Part shown: piece by piece, positions 35,368-44,196 of the stretch
Position numbering within the stretch: the stretch's first letter is position 1
How the letters are laid out: the number at the start of each line of letters is the position of its first letter
DNA from: RBG-16-57-11 sp964503145
GTDB lineage: Bacteria; Chloroflexota; Anaerolineae; Anaerolineales; UBA4823
Direction of reading: 5' to 3'
DNA: 64,000 nt
Assembly: GCA_964503145.1 (NCBI GenBank)
Contig: CAZCYV010000006.1
Span: forward strand, 1 to 64,000
Made by a program: the position numbers and the translations under genes
The notes under the pieces: generated by a model
Told to the model about the DNA's origin: nothing
Database searches by the model: none
The model's input: only the letters and a program-made list of their open reading frames with translations

Positions 35368-35861
35368 TGCCAAACGAGGCCGCGCCGATCGAGACCCCGG
35401 TGACACGCGAGCTGCGGGAGCGGGGCATTCCCTTCCGCGTCTTTCAGCACGCCGGGCCGCTGCACTCGCTGGAGCAAGCCGCCCAGGAGCGCGGCCAGCG
35501 CCCGCGCCAGGTGGTGCGCAGCATCCTCTTCCATCTGGCGCAGGGGCAATTCGTGATGGCGCTGACCGCCGGGCCGGATCAGCTCTCCTGGCCGGCGCTG
35601 CGCAAACACCTGGGCGTCTCGCGCCTGCGCATGGCCAGCGAGGAGGAAGTGCTTGCCCAGACCGGCTACCCGCGCGGGGCGGTGTCGCCCTTCGGCCTGC
35701 CGCAGCCGGCGCGCCTGCGCATCCTGATCGACGCGCGCGTGTTCGAGGAGGACGAGATCTCACTGGGTTCGGGGGTGCGCAATGTGGCGGTGATCCTGCA
35801 CAGCCAGGACCTGCGCCGCGCCCTGCCGCAGGCCGAGGTGGGGTGTTTTGTGGAATGTTGA
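35367..35861 (+). CDS. YbaK/ProX-type aminoacyl-tRNA deacylase domain protein
   Basis: 164 residues, start overlapping the ParA stop by one base (TGATG). IPFRVFQHAGPLHSLEQAAQ near 18-37, VVRSILFHLAQGQFVMAL near 49 (the conserved Lys of YbaK is replaced here by Ser/Ile surroundings), and GYPRGAVSPFGLP near 105, the conserved G-P-F loop, identify the family. YbaK-like proteins hydrolyse mischarged Cys/Ala-tRNA(Pro). Because the usual catalytic Lys (VVKT motif) reads VVRS here, activity or substrate may differ. Probably cotranscribed with the ParA gene. Confidence 0.85.
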   Translation: MPNEAAPIETPVTRELRERGIPFRVFQHAGPLHSLEQAAQERGQRPRQVVRSILFHLAQGQFVMALTAGPDQLSWPALRKHLGVSRLRMASEEEVLAQTGYPRGAVSPFGLPQPARLRILIDARVFEEDEISLGSGVRNVAVILHSQDLRRALPQAEVGCFVEC

Positions 35862-35953
35862 GCGGCGAGGGCGGGTACTGAACATGAGAATATTCTGCTA
35901 AGCTTTGCCCACAAAGACCTACGCTAACCGCCTCCCCGCGCCGGTTTCGACCT

Positions 35954-35974
35954 ACCGCCGAGAGGCGGTTTTGT
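35954..35974 (+). terminator. Rho-independent terminator with GAGA tetraloop
   Basis: ACCGCC, loop GAGA, GGCGGT then TTTTGTGTTT, 93 bases after the YbaK-like stop. An AACCGCC copy at 35926-35932 could pair alternatively with the right arm, so a switchable structure is conceivable but unproven. Confidence 0.8.
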
Positions 35975-36012
35975 GTTTAAACATCCGGGCGCATCTCGAA
36001 AGATTGGGGGTG

Positions 36013-36054
36013 TTCGATTATTGACATTCGATGATTATTTTTGTATAATTCGAT
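36013..36054 (+). promoter_or_regulatory. Consensus sigma-70 promoter with three TTCGAT repeats
   Basis: TTGACA at 36021-36026 and TATAAT at 36044-36049 are separated by exactly 17 bases. TTCGAT occurs at 36013, 36027 and 36049, flanking or overlapping both boxes, which suggests an operator for a regulator of the sugar-uptake operon. The predicted transcript has a leader of about 200 bases before the lipoprotein gene, ending with the RBS GAGGAGAAAG; no riboswitch family was recognised in it. Confidence 0.85.
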
Positions 36055-36263
36055 TAAAAGCAAACATTTTGCTTGGGCCGTTCTCGTCTGATTCCTGGGG
36101 AAGCACAGCAAACCGAATAACGACAGCCGCATAAGCTGCCTGGCGACTTTCCGGAAAGGAGGCTGATCATCCGCAAAGAGAGCGTTTCTTATAAGGCCAG
36201 AAACTTTGAACCCGTCGAGTTTGTGTTGCATCTAGCGAGAGTTCCATAGAGGAGAAAGAACCC

Positions 36264-37319
36264 ATGAAAAAGAGCCTGCTGCTACTGACCCTGCTAATGA
36301 TCGCGGCGCTGATCGCCTCCTGTGCGCAGCCCGCCACGCCCACTCAGCCCCCCGCACCGGCGGAGACCAAGGCCCCCGAGCCGCCCGCTGAAAAAGAGCT
36401 GGTCTTTGCTTCGGTGGTGAAATCCATCGCCTTCAACTGGTTCAAGCGCCTGGAGACGGGCGTGCTGCAGTTCGGCGAGGACTATAAAGTCAAAGCCTAC
36501 ATGGAAGGCCCGTCGCAGGTGGATTCGGCCGCCCAGGTGGCGATCATCGAGAACCTGATCGCCCAGGGCGTGGACGCCATCTGCAACGTGCCCTACGGCG
36601 TGCCGGAGAACGAGCCGGTGCAGAAGAAGGCCATGGACGCCGGGATCATCGTCGTCGGGCATGAGGCCGCCACCGCCAAGGAAGGCACCCTGCACTACGA
36701 CGTGGAAGCCTTCGACAACTGCTCCTATGGCGAAGAGATGATGAAGGAGATGGCCACCCGCATGGGCGAGGAGGGCGAATACATCCAATTCGTCGGCTCG
36801 CTCACCAACGCCTCGCACAACGAGTGGATGGACTGCGCCAAGGCCTACGCCGACAAGAACTACCCCAAGCTGAAGTTCATCGCCAAGTACGAATCCAAGG
36901 AAGACCAGGAAGTGGCCTACAACACGATGAAAGACGTGTTGAAGACCTATCCCAACGTCAAGGGCGTGCTGGGCGCGGCCGCGGGTGACGTGGTCGGCGC
37001 CGGGCGGGCCATCGAAGAGGCCGGCCTGGCCGACAAGACCTTCGTGGTCGGCACCAGCATCCCCTCCTACGCCGGCGAGCTGCTCAAGACCGGCGCGGTG
37101 GACCTGGCGATGGCCTGGGATCCTGCGACCGCCGGCTACGCCTGCAACGTGGTGGCCTACAAGGTGCTGAAGGGCGAGCAGATCGTGGACGGCATGGACC
37201 TGGGCGTGCCCGGCTACGAGAAGATCAAGCTGGTGAAGGGCGTCAACGGCGTGCCGGTGATCTACGGTTCGGCGTGGATCAAGATGGACGCCAGCAACAT
37301 GGACGATTATCCCTTCTAA
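36264..37319 (+). CDS. LsrB/RhaS-like sugar ABC transporter substrate-binding lipoprotein
   Basis: 351 residues. A lipoprotein signal with lipobox IASC (Cys near 21) and a Pro/Thr-rich linker precede a type-1 periplasmic binding domain: FASVVKSIAFNWFKRLETGV near 50, GPSQVDSAAQVAIIENLIAQG near 77, DAICNVPYG near 102, FVGSLTNASHNEWMDCAKAY near 175 and the C-terminal DASNMDDYPF. Length and motifs fit the autoinducer-2/rhamnose-binding subgroup better than classical RbsB. It captures the substrate outside the membrane for the transporter genes downstream, from which it is separated by a strong hairpin. Confidence 0.9.
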   Translation: MKKSLLLLTLLMIAALIASCAQPATPTQPPAPAETKAPEPPAEKELVFASVVKSIAFNWFKRLETGVLQFGEDYKVKAYMEGPSQVDSAAQVAIIENLIAQGVDAICNVPYGVPENEPVQKKAMDAGIIVVGHEAATAKEGTLHYDVEAFDNCSYGEEMMKEMATRMGEEGEYIQFVGSLTNASHNEWMDCAKAYADKNYPKLKFIAKYESKEDQEVAYNTMKDVLKTYPNVKGVLGAAAGDVVGAGRAIEEAGLADKTFVVGTSIPSYAGELLKTGAVDLAMAWDPATAGYACNVVAYKVLKGEQIVDGMDLGVPGYEKIKLVKGVNGVPVIYGSAWIKMDASNMDDYPF

Positions 37320-37329
37320 TTGGCAAGAC

Positions 37330-37371
37330 GCGGGATGGGCAGCGGATTTTCGGCTGCCCATCCCGCCCTTT
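37330..37371 (+). terminator. Strong intra-operon hairpin terminator/attenuator
   Basis: A 14-bp perfect stem (37330-37343 with 37353-37366), 9-nt loop, then CCTTTTA. It lies between the binding-protein gene and the ATPase gene. Such hairpins let the abundant binding protein be made in excess over the membrane components. Confidence 0.8.
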
Positions 37372-37459
37372 TACAACTGAGTTGCGCCTGTAGCCGGGGC
37401 CGCCGGCCCTGGCTACAGGATCGCCGATCCCGATTACCGATGGACGAGGGCGACCGCCT

Positions 37460-39025
37460 ATGACCGACCCTATCGCTGGCAATAACCTTGCCCCGCCGCC
37501 CGCCCGCGAAGCCATCCTGCGCGTCGAACACATCAGCAAGCGCTTCGGCGGCGTGGTGGCGCTGGACGACGTCAGCCTGGCCATTCACAAGGGCGAGACC
37601 TGCTGCCTGGTGGGCGAAAACGGCTCGGGCAAATCCACGCTGATCAAGATCATCTCCGGCGTCTATACCCCAGACGAAGGCGATATTTATATCAACGGAC
37701 GGCATTATAAGCGCCTGACCCCGATCACCTCGATCCACGAGGGCATCCAGGTGATCTACCAGGACTTTTCGCTCTTCCCCAACCTGACCGTGGCCGAGAA
37801 CATCGCCATCAACCAGCAGCTTGCCAGCGGCAGGCAACTGGTCAACTGGCGGCAGATCCGCCAGATCGCCCAGGAGGGCATGGCGAAGATCAACGTCTCG
37901 CTGCCGTTGGACGCCGAGGTGAGCACGCTCTCCACCGCCGACCGCCAGCTCATCGCCATCATCAAAGCCCTGCTGGCCGAGGCGCGCATCCTGATCATGG
38001 ACGAGCCGACCACCGCCCTGACCCAGCGCGAGGTGGCGGCGCTGTTCAAGGTGATCAACGACCTGAAGGCGCAGGGCATCTCCACGCTGTTCGTCAGCCA
38101 CAAGCTCAACGAAGTCACCGAGATCGCCGATCGCACGGTGATCTTCCGCAACGGCAAGAAGGCCATGGATCAGGACGCCAGGGGGCTGGACATCAAAACG
38201 ATGGAATTCTACATGACCGGGCGGGAGATCGACACCAGCCGGGTGATCTTCAGCGAGGTGGACGAGCAGGCGGCGCCGCTGCTGCGGGTGGAGAAGCTCA
38301 ACCTGTCGCACGGCTTCTTCGACGTCTCGTTCGAACTGAAGCGCGGCGAGGTGCTAGGCATCACCGGCCTGCTCGGCTCGGGGCGCACCGAGCTGGCGCT
38401 GGCGCTGTTCGGCGAGATGCCCGCCGATTCGGGCAAGATCTTCCTGGAGGGCAAAGAGGTGCACATCCGCAGCACCGCCGACGCCACCGCCCTGGGCATT
38501 GGCTACGTGCCCGAAGACCGCATCCGCCAGGGGCTGTTCCTAGATCATTCGATCGGCAACAACATCGTGGTGAGCATCATCGACCGGCTGGTGAACCGGC
38601 TGCGCCTGCTGAACAACCGCAGCAAGGCCGCCGAGGCGCAGCGCTGGGTGAAGCAGATGGAGGTGAAGACGCCCTCCCCCGAACTGCCGGCGAAGAGCCT
38701 CTCCGGCGGCAACCAGCAGCGAGTGGTGCTGGCCAAATGGCTGGCGAGCAACCCCAAACTGTTGATCCTGAACGGCCCGACGGTGGGCGTGGACGTTGGC
38801 TCGAAAGCCGAAATCCACGAACTGATCCGCAGCCTGGCGGCGCAGGGGCTGGGCATCCTGCTGATCTCGGACGACATCCCCGAACTGTTCCAGACCTGCC
38901 ACCGCATCCTGCTGATGCGCGGCGGGCGCATCGTGGAAGAGTACCGCCGCCAGGAGATCACCGAGCAGGCGCTGAGCGCGGAGTTAGTGGCCAGCGGCGG
39001 CGCAACCGGCAAAGCCGCGGCCTGA
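37460..39025 (+). CDS. Sugar ABC transporter ATPase, tandem ABC domains (RbsA/LsrA type)
   Basis: 521 residues with two ABC cassettes. The first has Walker A GENGSGKST near 54, the Q-loop VIYQDFSLFPNLTVAENI and Walker B ILIMDEPTTALT near 176; its signature is degenerate (STADRQLIAI). The second starts near 275 with LRVEKLNLSHGFFDVSFEL, has the degenerate GLLGSGRTE Walker A near 308, the EDRIRQGLFL loop and a good signature SLSGGNQQRVVLAKWL near 415. This asymmetric pattern is normal for monosaccharide importers. It powers the two permeases that follow. Confidence 0.95.
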   Translation: MTDPIAGNNLAPPPAREAILRVEHISKRFGGVVALDDVSLAIHKGETCCLVGENGSGKSTLIKIISGVYTPDEGDIYINGRHYKRLTPITSIHEGIQVIYQDFSLFPNLTVAENIAINQQLASGRQLVNWRQIRQIAQEGMAKINVSLPLDAEVSTLSTADRQLIAIIKALLAEARILIMDEPTTALTQREVAALFKVINDLKAQGISTLFVSHKLNEVTEIADRTVIFRNGKKAMDQDARGLDIKTMEFYMTGREIDTSRVIFSEVDEQAAPLLRVEKLNLSHGFFDVSFELKRGEVLGITGLLGSGRTELALALFGEMPADSGKIFLEGKEVHIRSTADATALGIGYVPEDRIRQGLFLDHSIGNNIVVSIIDRLVNRLRLLNNRSKAAEAQRWVKQMEVKTPSPELPAKSLSGGNQQRVVLAKWLASNPKLLILNGPTVGVDVGSKAEIHELIRSLAAQGLGILLISDDIPELFQTCHRILLMRGGRIVEEYRRQEITEQALSAELVASGGATGKAAA

Positions 39026-39037
39026 GAGGAGCGCCCC

Positions 39038-40054
39038 ATGTTCAAAAAGATCCTACGCTCCAACGAATTCGTCATCTTCCTGATCCTGGTGGGGCTGTCG
39101 CTGGCGATTGGGCTGGTGAACCCGGCCTTCTTCTCCATCTCCACCGTGTTCGACACGCTGCGCGCCTCGATCGTCTTCTTCATCATGGCCTATGGGCTGT
39201 TGCCGATCATCATCGCCGGCGGGATCGACATCTCCTTCGTCGCCATCGCCGCGGTCTCGTCCTACGCCACGCACATGTTCCTGATCGGGCGCGGCTATCA
39301 AGGCGGCATCCTGCTGTATTACGTGATCGCCTGCGGCATGGGGGTGCTGATGGGACTGCTGAATGGCTTCCTGGTGACGCGCTTCAAACTGCCGGTGTTC
39401 GATGTCTCGCTGGCGGCGTACACCATGTGGTATGGCTTCAACCTGTTCTTCGTCGGCGCCACGGCCAACTTCGACCTGCCGCCGGGGACGGTGGGCTATT
39501 ACAACCAGTTCATCATCAAGGCCCGCGACCCGTTCGTCGGCGAGACCGGGCTGCACATCTCGATCCTGTACGTGATCGTGATCGGGCTGTTCATCGCCTG
39601 GATGCTGAAATACACCACCATCGGGCGGGGCATCTACGCCATCGGCGGCAACCGCGAGGTGGCGCTGCGCTCCGGCTTCAACATCAGCCGCATTACGCTG
39701 ATCACCTTCGCCATCATGGGCCTGCTCTCGGCTATCGCCGGGGTGACCCAGGCCTTCCTGAGCCGCTACTTCAACCCGGTGATCTTCATCACCCAGCCGC
39801 TGGACGTGCTGGCGGCGATCATCCTGGGCGGCGCGGCGATCACCGGCGGCAGCGGCTCGGTGCTGGGCACCACATTGGGCGTGCTGGTGATCCAATTGAT
39901 CAACCGCGCCCTGATCCTGACCGGCATCCCGGTGGAATGGCAGCGTTTCGTCGTCGGGGTGATCCTGATCCTGTTCACTTCGATCCCGGCGCTGCGGGCG
40001 CTGCGCGCCCGGCGCGTGGGCCGCACCACCGAACTGACCTCGGAGGAGGTGTAG
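39038..40054 (+). CDS. Sugar ABC transporter permease 1 (RbsC/LsrC type)
   Basis: 338 residues with about nine to ten transmembrane segments. The family signatures PIIIAGGIDISFVAIAAVS near 52 and YAIGGNREVALRSGFNISR near 200, followed by QPLDVLAAIILGGAAITGGSG near 250, are diagnostic of branched monosaccharide permeases. It starts 12 bases after the ATPase gene and is followed two bases later by a second, non-identical permease, as in lsrACDB and rhaTPQS operons. Confidence 0.94.
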   Translation: MFKKILRSNEFVIFLILVGLSLAIGLVNPAFFSISTVFDTLRASIVFFIMAYGLLPIIIAGGIDISFVAIAAVSSYATHMFLIGRGYQGGILLYYVIACGMGVLMGLLNGFLVTRFKLPVFDVSLAAYTMWYGFNLFFVGATANFDLPPGTVGYYNQFIIKARDPFVGETGLHISILYVIVIGLFIAWMLKYTTIGRGIYAIGGNREVALRSGFNISRITLITFAIMGLLSAIAGVTQAFLSRYFNPVIFITQPLDVLAAIILGGAAITGGSGSVLGTTLGVLVIQLINRALILTGIPVEWQRFVVGVILILFTSIPALRALRARRVGRTTELTSEEV

Positions 40055-40056
40055 CG

Positions 40057-41088
40057 ATGAGCGACGCTAACCCATCTACCCCCGCCGCCGCCCTGATCCG
40101 CCTGCGCCGGGGCCTGCGCCTCGAAGGGCAGACGCTGCTGCTGCTGGGCGTGCTCGTCGTGCTGGTCATCTTCTTCGGCACGCAGGAGAGCAAGTTCCTG
40201 ACCGCCCGCAGCATCACTTCGATGGGCTTCCAGCTCCCCGAAATCGGCGTGCTAACCCTGGCGATGATGATCACCATCCTGACCGGCGGGATCAACCTGT
40301 CGGTGAACGCCACGTCGAACCTGGCGGCGGTGATCGCCGGGCTGTTCCTGGTGAAGCTGATGCCGCCCGACCTGGCGCCGGGGATGGTCAACCTGTATGT
40401 CGCCGCGGCGCTGACCCTGGCGCTGATCGTTGGGCTGCTCTGCGGGGTGATCAACGGCTTCATGGTCGGCTATATCGGCGTGCCGCCGATCCTGGCCACC
40501 CTGGCGACGATGACCTTCTTCACCGGCATCTCCACCGGCCTGACCGGCGGGGCCACGGTGACCGGCTTCCCCGACCAGTTGGCGGTGATCGGGTCGAAGG
40601 ACATCCTCAAAATCCCCATCCCGTTCCTCGTCTTCATTGCGCTGACCGCCGTCACCTACCTGCTGCTGAACCGCACCACCTTCGGCTTCAAGGTGCGCAT
40701 GCTCGGCTCCAACCCGACGGCGGCCAACTTCTCCGGCATCAACAACCGCGCCATCCTGATGAAGGTGTATATCATCAGCGGGGTGCTCTCTGCGATCACC
40801 GGCATCCTGATCATGGGGCGCACCATGTCGGCGGCCTACGAATACGGCTCCACCATTTACGTGCTGCTGACCATCCTGATCGCCGTGCTGGCGGGCATCT
40901 TGCCGGGGTTCGGCAGCGTGATCGACATCTTCATCGCCGTGCTGATCTTGCAGGTGCTCTCCACCGGTTCGAATATGATGCTGGCGGGGATCCGCGGCAG
41001 CTCGTTCTTCAAGGATTTCGCCTGGGGCGTGCTGCTGATCCTGATCTTCGTTTTGAACTACTTCATCCGCGGCCGCAAGGAAACATAG
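40057..41088 (+). CDS. Sugar ABC transporter permease 2 (RbsC/LsrD type)
   Basis: 343 residues from ATG 40057, preceded by GGAGGAGGT. An N-terminal cytoplasmic segment is followed by transmembrane helices and the motifs MMITILTGGINLSVNATSNL near 70, MLGSNPTAANFSGINNR near 218 and the final VLAGILPGFGSVIDIFIAVLI. It pairs with the permease at 39038 to form a heteromeric channel. A GGGGCGGG / CCCGCCCC inverted repeat (41088-41142) follows the stop. Confidence 0.94.
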   Translation: MSDANPSTPAAALIRLRRGLRLEGQTLLLLGVLVVLVIFFGTQESKFLTARSITSMGFQLPEIGVLTLAMMITILTGGINLSVNATSNLAAVIAGLFLVKLMPPDLAPGMVNLYVAAALTLALIVGLLCGVINGFMVGYIGVPPILATLATMTFFTGISTGLTGGATVTGFPDQLAVIGSKDILKIPIPFLVFIALTAVTYLLLNRTTFGFKVRMLGSNPTAANFSGINNRAILMKVYIISGVLSAITGILIMGRTMSAAYEYGSTIYVLLTILIAVLAGILPGFGSVIDIFIAVLILQVLSTGSNMMLAGIRGSSFFKDFAWGVLLILIFVLNYFIRGRKET

Positions 41089-41167
41089 GGGCGGGCCTGG
41101 GCATCAGTGATTGCAGGGCCTGGGTGGGTGCCGACCCGCCCCCACAACGACACGGAGGAACCTTTTG

Positions 41168-42235
41168 ATGGATAAACGTTGGGAACAATTGGGCGACCTG
41201 TTGGTGAATTACTCGCTGGCGGTGAAGCCGGGCGAGCGGGTGATGATCGCCTTCGTGGAGCTGGAGACCTATCCGCTGGTGCACGCCATCTACAAGGCCA
41301 GCCTGAAGGCGGGGGCGTATCCGCAGGTGCAGTTCCTGTCGGAGGAGCTGAACCGCCTGACGCTGAAATACGGCCGCGACGAGCAGATCGCCTGGGTGCC
41401 GGAGATCGAGGCCTACGGCATGGAGTGGGCGGACGTGTATTTCGGGCTGCGCGGGGCGCACAACCTGGATGTGTTTTGGGATGTGCCGGCGGAGAAGCTC
41501 TCGCTGCTGCGGCGGGCGATGGGGCAGATCTCCACCCTGCGCTGGCAGAAGACGCGCTGGTGCCTGCTGCGCGTGCCCAACGCCGCCCTGGCGCAGCAAG
41601 CCGGCGTGGACGAAGAGACAATCACCGACATGTTCTTCGACGCCTGCCTGCTGGACTGGCCGACCGTCAGCCAGGAGTGGAAGCGCTGGGCGGCGATCCT
41701 GAACCGCGGCGAGCAGGTGCGCGTGCTGGGCAAGGGCACCGACCTGAGCTTCTCGCTGGCCGGGCGCACCTGGGAGGTGGCCGACGGGCACATGAACATG
41801 CCCGATGGCGAGATCGCCACCTCGCCGGTGGAGAGCACCCTGGACGGCTACATCTACTTCGATTTCCCCGGCGTGCTGGGCGGGCGGCTGGTGTACGATA
41901 TCCGCCTGGCCTGGGAGAAGGGCCGCCTGGTGGAGGCGACCTCGTCCACCCACCAGGACTTTCTGCATTCGGTGCTGAACACCGACCCCGGCGCCAGCCT
42001 GATCGGTGAGTTCGCCATCGGCGTCAACCCGCATGTGAAGCACTTTTGCAAGGACATCCTGATCGACGAGAAGATCGACGGTACGATCCACATCGCCCTG
42101 GGGCGGGCCTATCCGCAGGTGGGCGGGACGAACCAGTCGGCGATCCATTGGGACATCGTCAAGGATATGCGCCAGGAGGGCGAGATCTACCTGGACGGGA
42201 GGCTGATCTATCAGAAGGGGCGGTTCTTGCTATGA
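41168..42235 (+). CDS. M29-family metallo-aminopeptidase
   Basis: 355 residues from ATG 41168 (GGAGG upstream). The M29 (AmpS/thermophilic aminopeptidase) motifs are all near the C-terminus: NMPDGEIATSPVEST near 220, LIGEFAIGVNP near 280, IHIALGRAYPQVGG near 307 and HWDIVKDMR near 328, supplying the Glu, Glu, His and His-x-Asp metal ligands. Cytosolic N-terminal aminopeptidase, two-metal. Its presence inside a sugar-uptake/kinase cluster is unusual and hints that the imported compound carries an amide- or amino-linked group (inference). Confidence 0.9.
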   Translation: MDKRWEQLGDLLVNYSLAVKPGERVMIAFVELETYPLVHAIYKASLKAGAYPQVQFLSEELNRLTLKYGRDEQIAWVPEIEAYGMEWADVYFGLRGAHNLDVFWDVPAEKLSLLRRAMGQISTLRWQKTRWCLLRVPNAALAQQAGVDEETITDMFFDACLLDWPTVSQEWKRWAAILNRGEQVRVLGKGTDLSFSLAGRTWEVADGHMNMPDGEIATSPVESTLDGYIYFDFPGVLGGRLVYDIRLAWEKGRLVEATSSTHQDFLHSVLNTDPGASLIGEFAIGVNPHVKHFCKDILIDEKIDGTIHIALGRAYPQVGGTNQSAIHWDIVKDMRQEGEIYLDGRLIYQKGRFLL

Positions 42236-42249
42236 CCAGCAGGCAACCG

Positions 42250-42535
42250 CATGTCATTGCGAGGAGGGCGAAGCCCGACGAAGCAATCCCCGNNNNNNNN
42301 NNNNNNNNNNNNNNNNNNNNNNNNNNNNNNNNNNNNNNNNNNNNNNNNNNNNNNNNNNNNNNNNNNNNNNNNNNNNNNNNNNNNNNNNNNNNTGCGAGGA
42401 GGGCGAAGCCCGACGAAGCAATCCCCGCTGCGAGGAGGGCGAAGCCCGACGAAGCAATCCCCGCTGCGAGGAGGGCGAAGCCCGACGAAGCAATCTCTTC
42501 GGTGAGCCAGGGATTGCGCCGCGGCGCTCGCAACG
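42250..42535. repeat. Tandem palindromic repeat array with assembly gap
   Basis: TGTCATTGCGAG followed by GAGGGCGAAGCCCGACGAAG and CAATCCCC occurs before the gap; three further near-identical 35-36 base units follow it, then the closing half GGGATTGC...GCTCGCAACGACA. It shares the TGTCATTGCGAG and GAAGCAATC ends with the array at 30850, so both are one repeat superfamily. No gene lies in the 378-bp interval. Confidence 0.88.
42293..42392. other. Assembly gap of exactly 100 N
   Basis: One hundred N placed within the tandem repeat, again a placeholder of unknown true size. Confidence 0.99.
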
Positions 42536-42613
42536 ACAGCGGCGCGCATTCGTGTGCCAACGATAAAAACCCTGCAACTCAGCAGTTGAGCATGGCGATC
42601 TGGGGAGTGGAGC

Positions 42614-44164
42614 ATGGCTGACGAATATCTGATCGGAGTGGATGTTGGGACGTACTCGTCCAAGGGCGTGTTGGTGCGGGTGGATGGCGCGCTGGTCGCC
42701 AGTCACAGCGTGCCGCACGGCATGGAGATGCCCCGGCCGGGGTTTTTCGAGCACGACGCCGACGGCGTGTGGTGGCATGACTTCGTCGAGATCGTGCGCA
42801 ACCTGCTGGCGAGCAGCGGCATCGATCCGCGCCAGGTGCGCGGGGTGGGGACCAGCGCCATCGGCTCGTGCGTGCTGCCCATCGACGCCCAGGGGCGGCC
42901 GCTGCGCCCGGGCATCCTGTATGGCATCGACACCCGCGCCACGGCAGAGATCGAATATCTGGAGCGGGAGCTGGGCAAGAGCGAGATCTTCGCCCAGAGC
43001 GGCTCGCACCTGACTTCGCAGGCCTCGGGTCCGAAGGTGCTGTGGATTCGCAATCACGAACCCGAAATCTATGCGCAAACGCGCTGGTTCCTGACCAGCC
43101 AGGCTTACCTGGTGTACAAACTCACCGGCCAGGCTTCGATCGACATCTACACCGCCGGGGGCTACGCGCCGCTGTTCGACGTGCACTCCTACACCTGGAT
43201 CGAGGAGGCCGCCCGGCTGATCACCCCCATCGAGCGCCTGCCCCGGCCCTATTGGAGCCATGAGGTGGTGGGCTATGTAACCCCAGAGGCGGCGCAGGAG
43301 ACCGGCCTGGCAGAGGGCACGCCGGTGGTGGCCGGCACCACCGACGCCGCCGCCGAGGCGATCAGCGCAGGGGTGGCCGATATCGGCGATCTGATGCTGA
43401 TGTTCGGCAGCAGCATCTTCTTCATCATGAAGACGCCGCGCCTGGTGCCGACCGAGCATTTCTGGAGCGCCCCCTTCCTGGAAGCGGACACTTACGCCTT
43501 TCTGGGCGGGATGTCCACTTCCGGCAGCCTGACCACCTGGTTCCGCGACCAGATCGCCCGCTATGAGGTGGCCCAGGAGCAGGCCGGCGGCGAAAACGCC
43601 TACGCCGCCCTGGCGCGCCAGGCGGCGGCCTCGCCCCCCGGCTGCAACGGGCTGATCGCCCTGCCCTACTTCGAGGGCGAGCGCACCCCGCTGCACGACC
43701 CCCGCGCCAAAGGGGTGTGGTTCGGCCTGAGCCTGAAGCACACCCTGGGCGACCTGTACCGCTCGCTGCTGGAGGGGGTGGCCTTCGGCATCCGCCACAA
43801 CTTCGAGGTGATGGCCGAGGAAGGGGTGCGGCCGGAGCGCATCCTGGCGGTGGGCGGGGGGACGAAGAATCCGCTGTGGCTGCAGATCGTGGCCGACGTG
43901 GCCGGGCTGGAGCTGCATGTGCCCGAGCAGCAGATCGGCGCCAGCTATGGCGACGCCTTCCTGGCCGGGGTGGGCGTGGGGTTGTACAAAAACTTATCCG
44001 AAATCAAGCGCTGGGTCAAAATCAAAGACGTGGTTCGCCCCGATCCGGTGGCCTGGGAGGCCTACGCCGTCAATTATCAGATCTTCCGCGAGCTATACAC
44101 TCACACCCAAACGCTGATGCACCGCCTGAGCGACCACCTGGCAGCCCGCTACCGGCAGGCATAA
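42614..44164 (+). CDS. FGGY-family carbohydrate kinase
   Basis: 516 residues. The N-terminal ATPase fold opens with YLIGVDVGTYSSKGVLV (phosphate-1 motif DxGTxxxK), then IDTRATAEIEYL near 105; the C-terminal FGGY domain has PYFEGERTPLHDPRAKGVWFG near 352-372 and ILAVGGGTKNPLWLQIVADV near 415 (adenosine motif). Xylulokinase-like by overall pattern, but LsrK, RhaB and ribulokinase share this fold, so the sugar is not assigned. It phosphorylates the imported substrate in the cytosol. Confidence 0.92.
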   Translation: MADEYLIGVDVGTYSSKGVLVRVDGALVASHSVPHGMEMPRPGFFEHDADGVWWHDFVEIVRNLLASSGIDPRQVRGVGTSAIGSCVLPIDAQGRPLRPGILYGIDTRATAEIEYLERELGKSEIFAQSGSHLTSQASGPKVLWIRNHEPEIYAQTRWFLTSQAYLVYKLTGQASIDIYTAGGYAPLFDVHSYTWIEEAARLITPIERLPRPYWSHEVVGYVTPEAAQETGLAEGTPVVAGTTDAAAEAISAGVADIGDLMLMFGSSIFFIMKTPRLVPTEHFWSAPFLEADTYAFLGGMSTSGSLTTWFRDQIARYEVAQEQAGGENAYAALARQAAASPPGCNGLIALPYFEGERTPLHDPRAKGVWFGLSLKHTLGDLYRSLLEGVAFGIRHNFEVMAEEGVRPERILAVGGGTKNPLWLQIVADVAGLELHVPEQQIGASYGDAFLAGVGVGLYKNLSEIKRWVKIKDVVRPDPVAWEAYAVNYQIFRELYTHTQTLMHRLSDHLAARYRQA

Positions 44165-44196
44165 GCGAGGCGGCAGCAAGATCTCGAGGTGAAAAA

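Noticed and set aside
36056..36250. Riboswitch in the leader of the sugar-uptake operon
   Set aside because: The leader is long and contains a small TTTCCGGAAA palindrome, but I could match no known riboswitch core.
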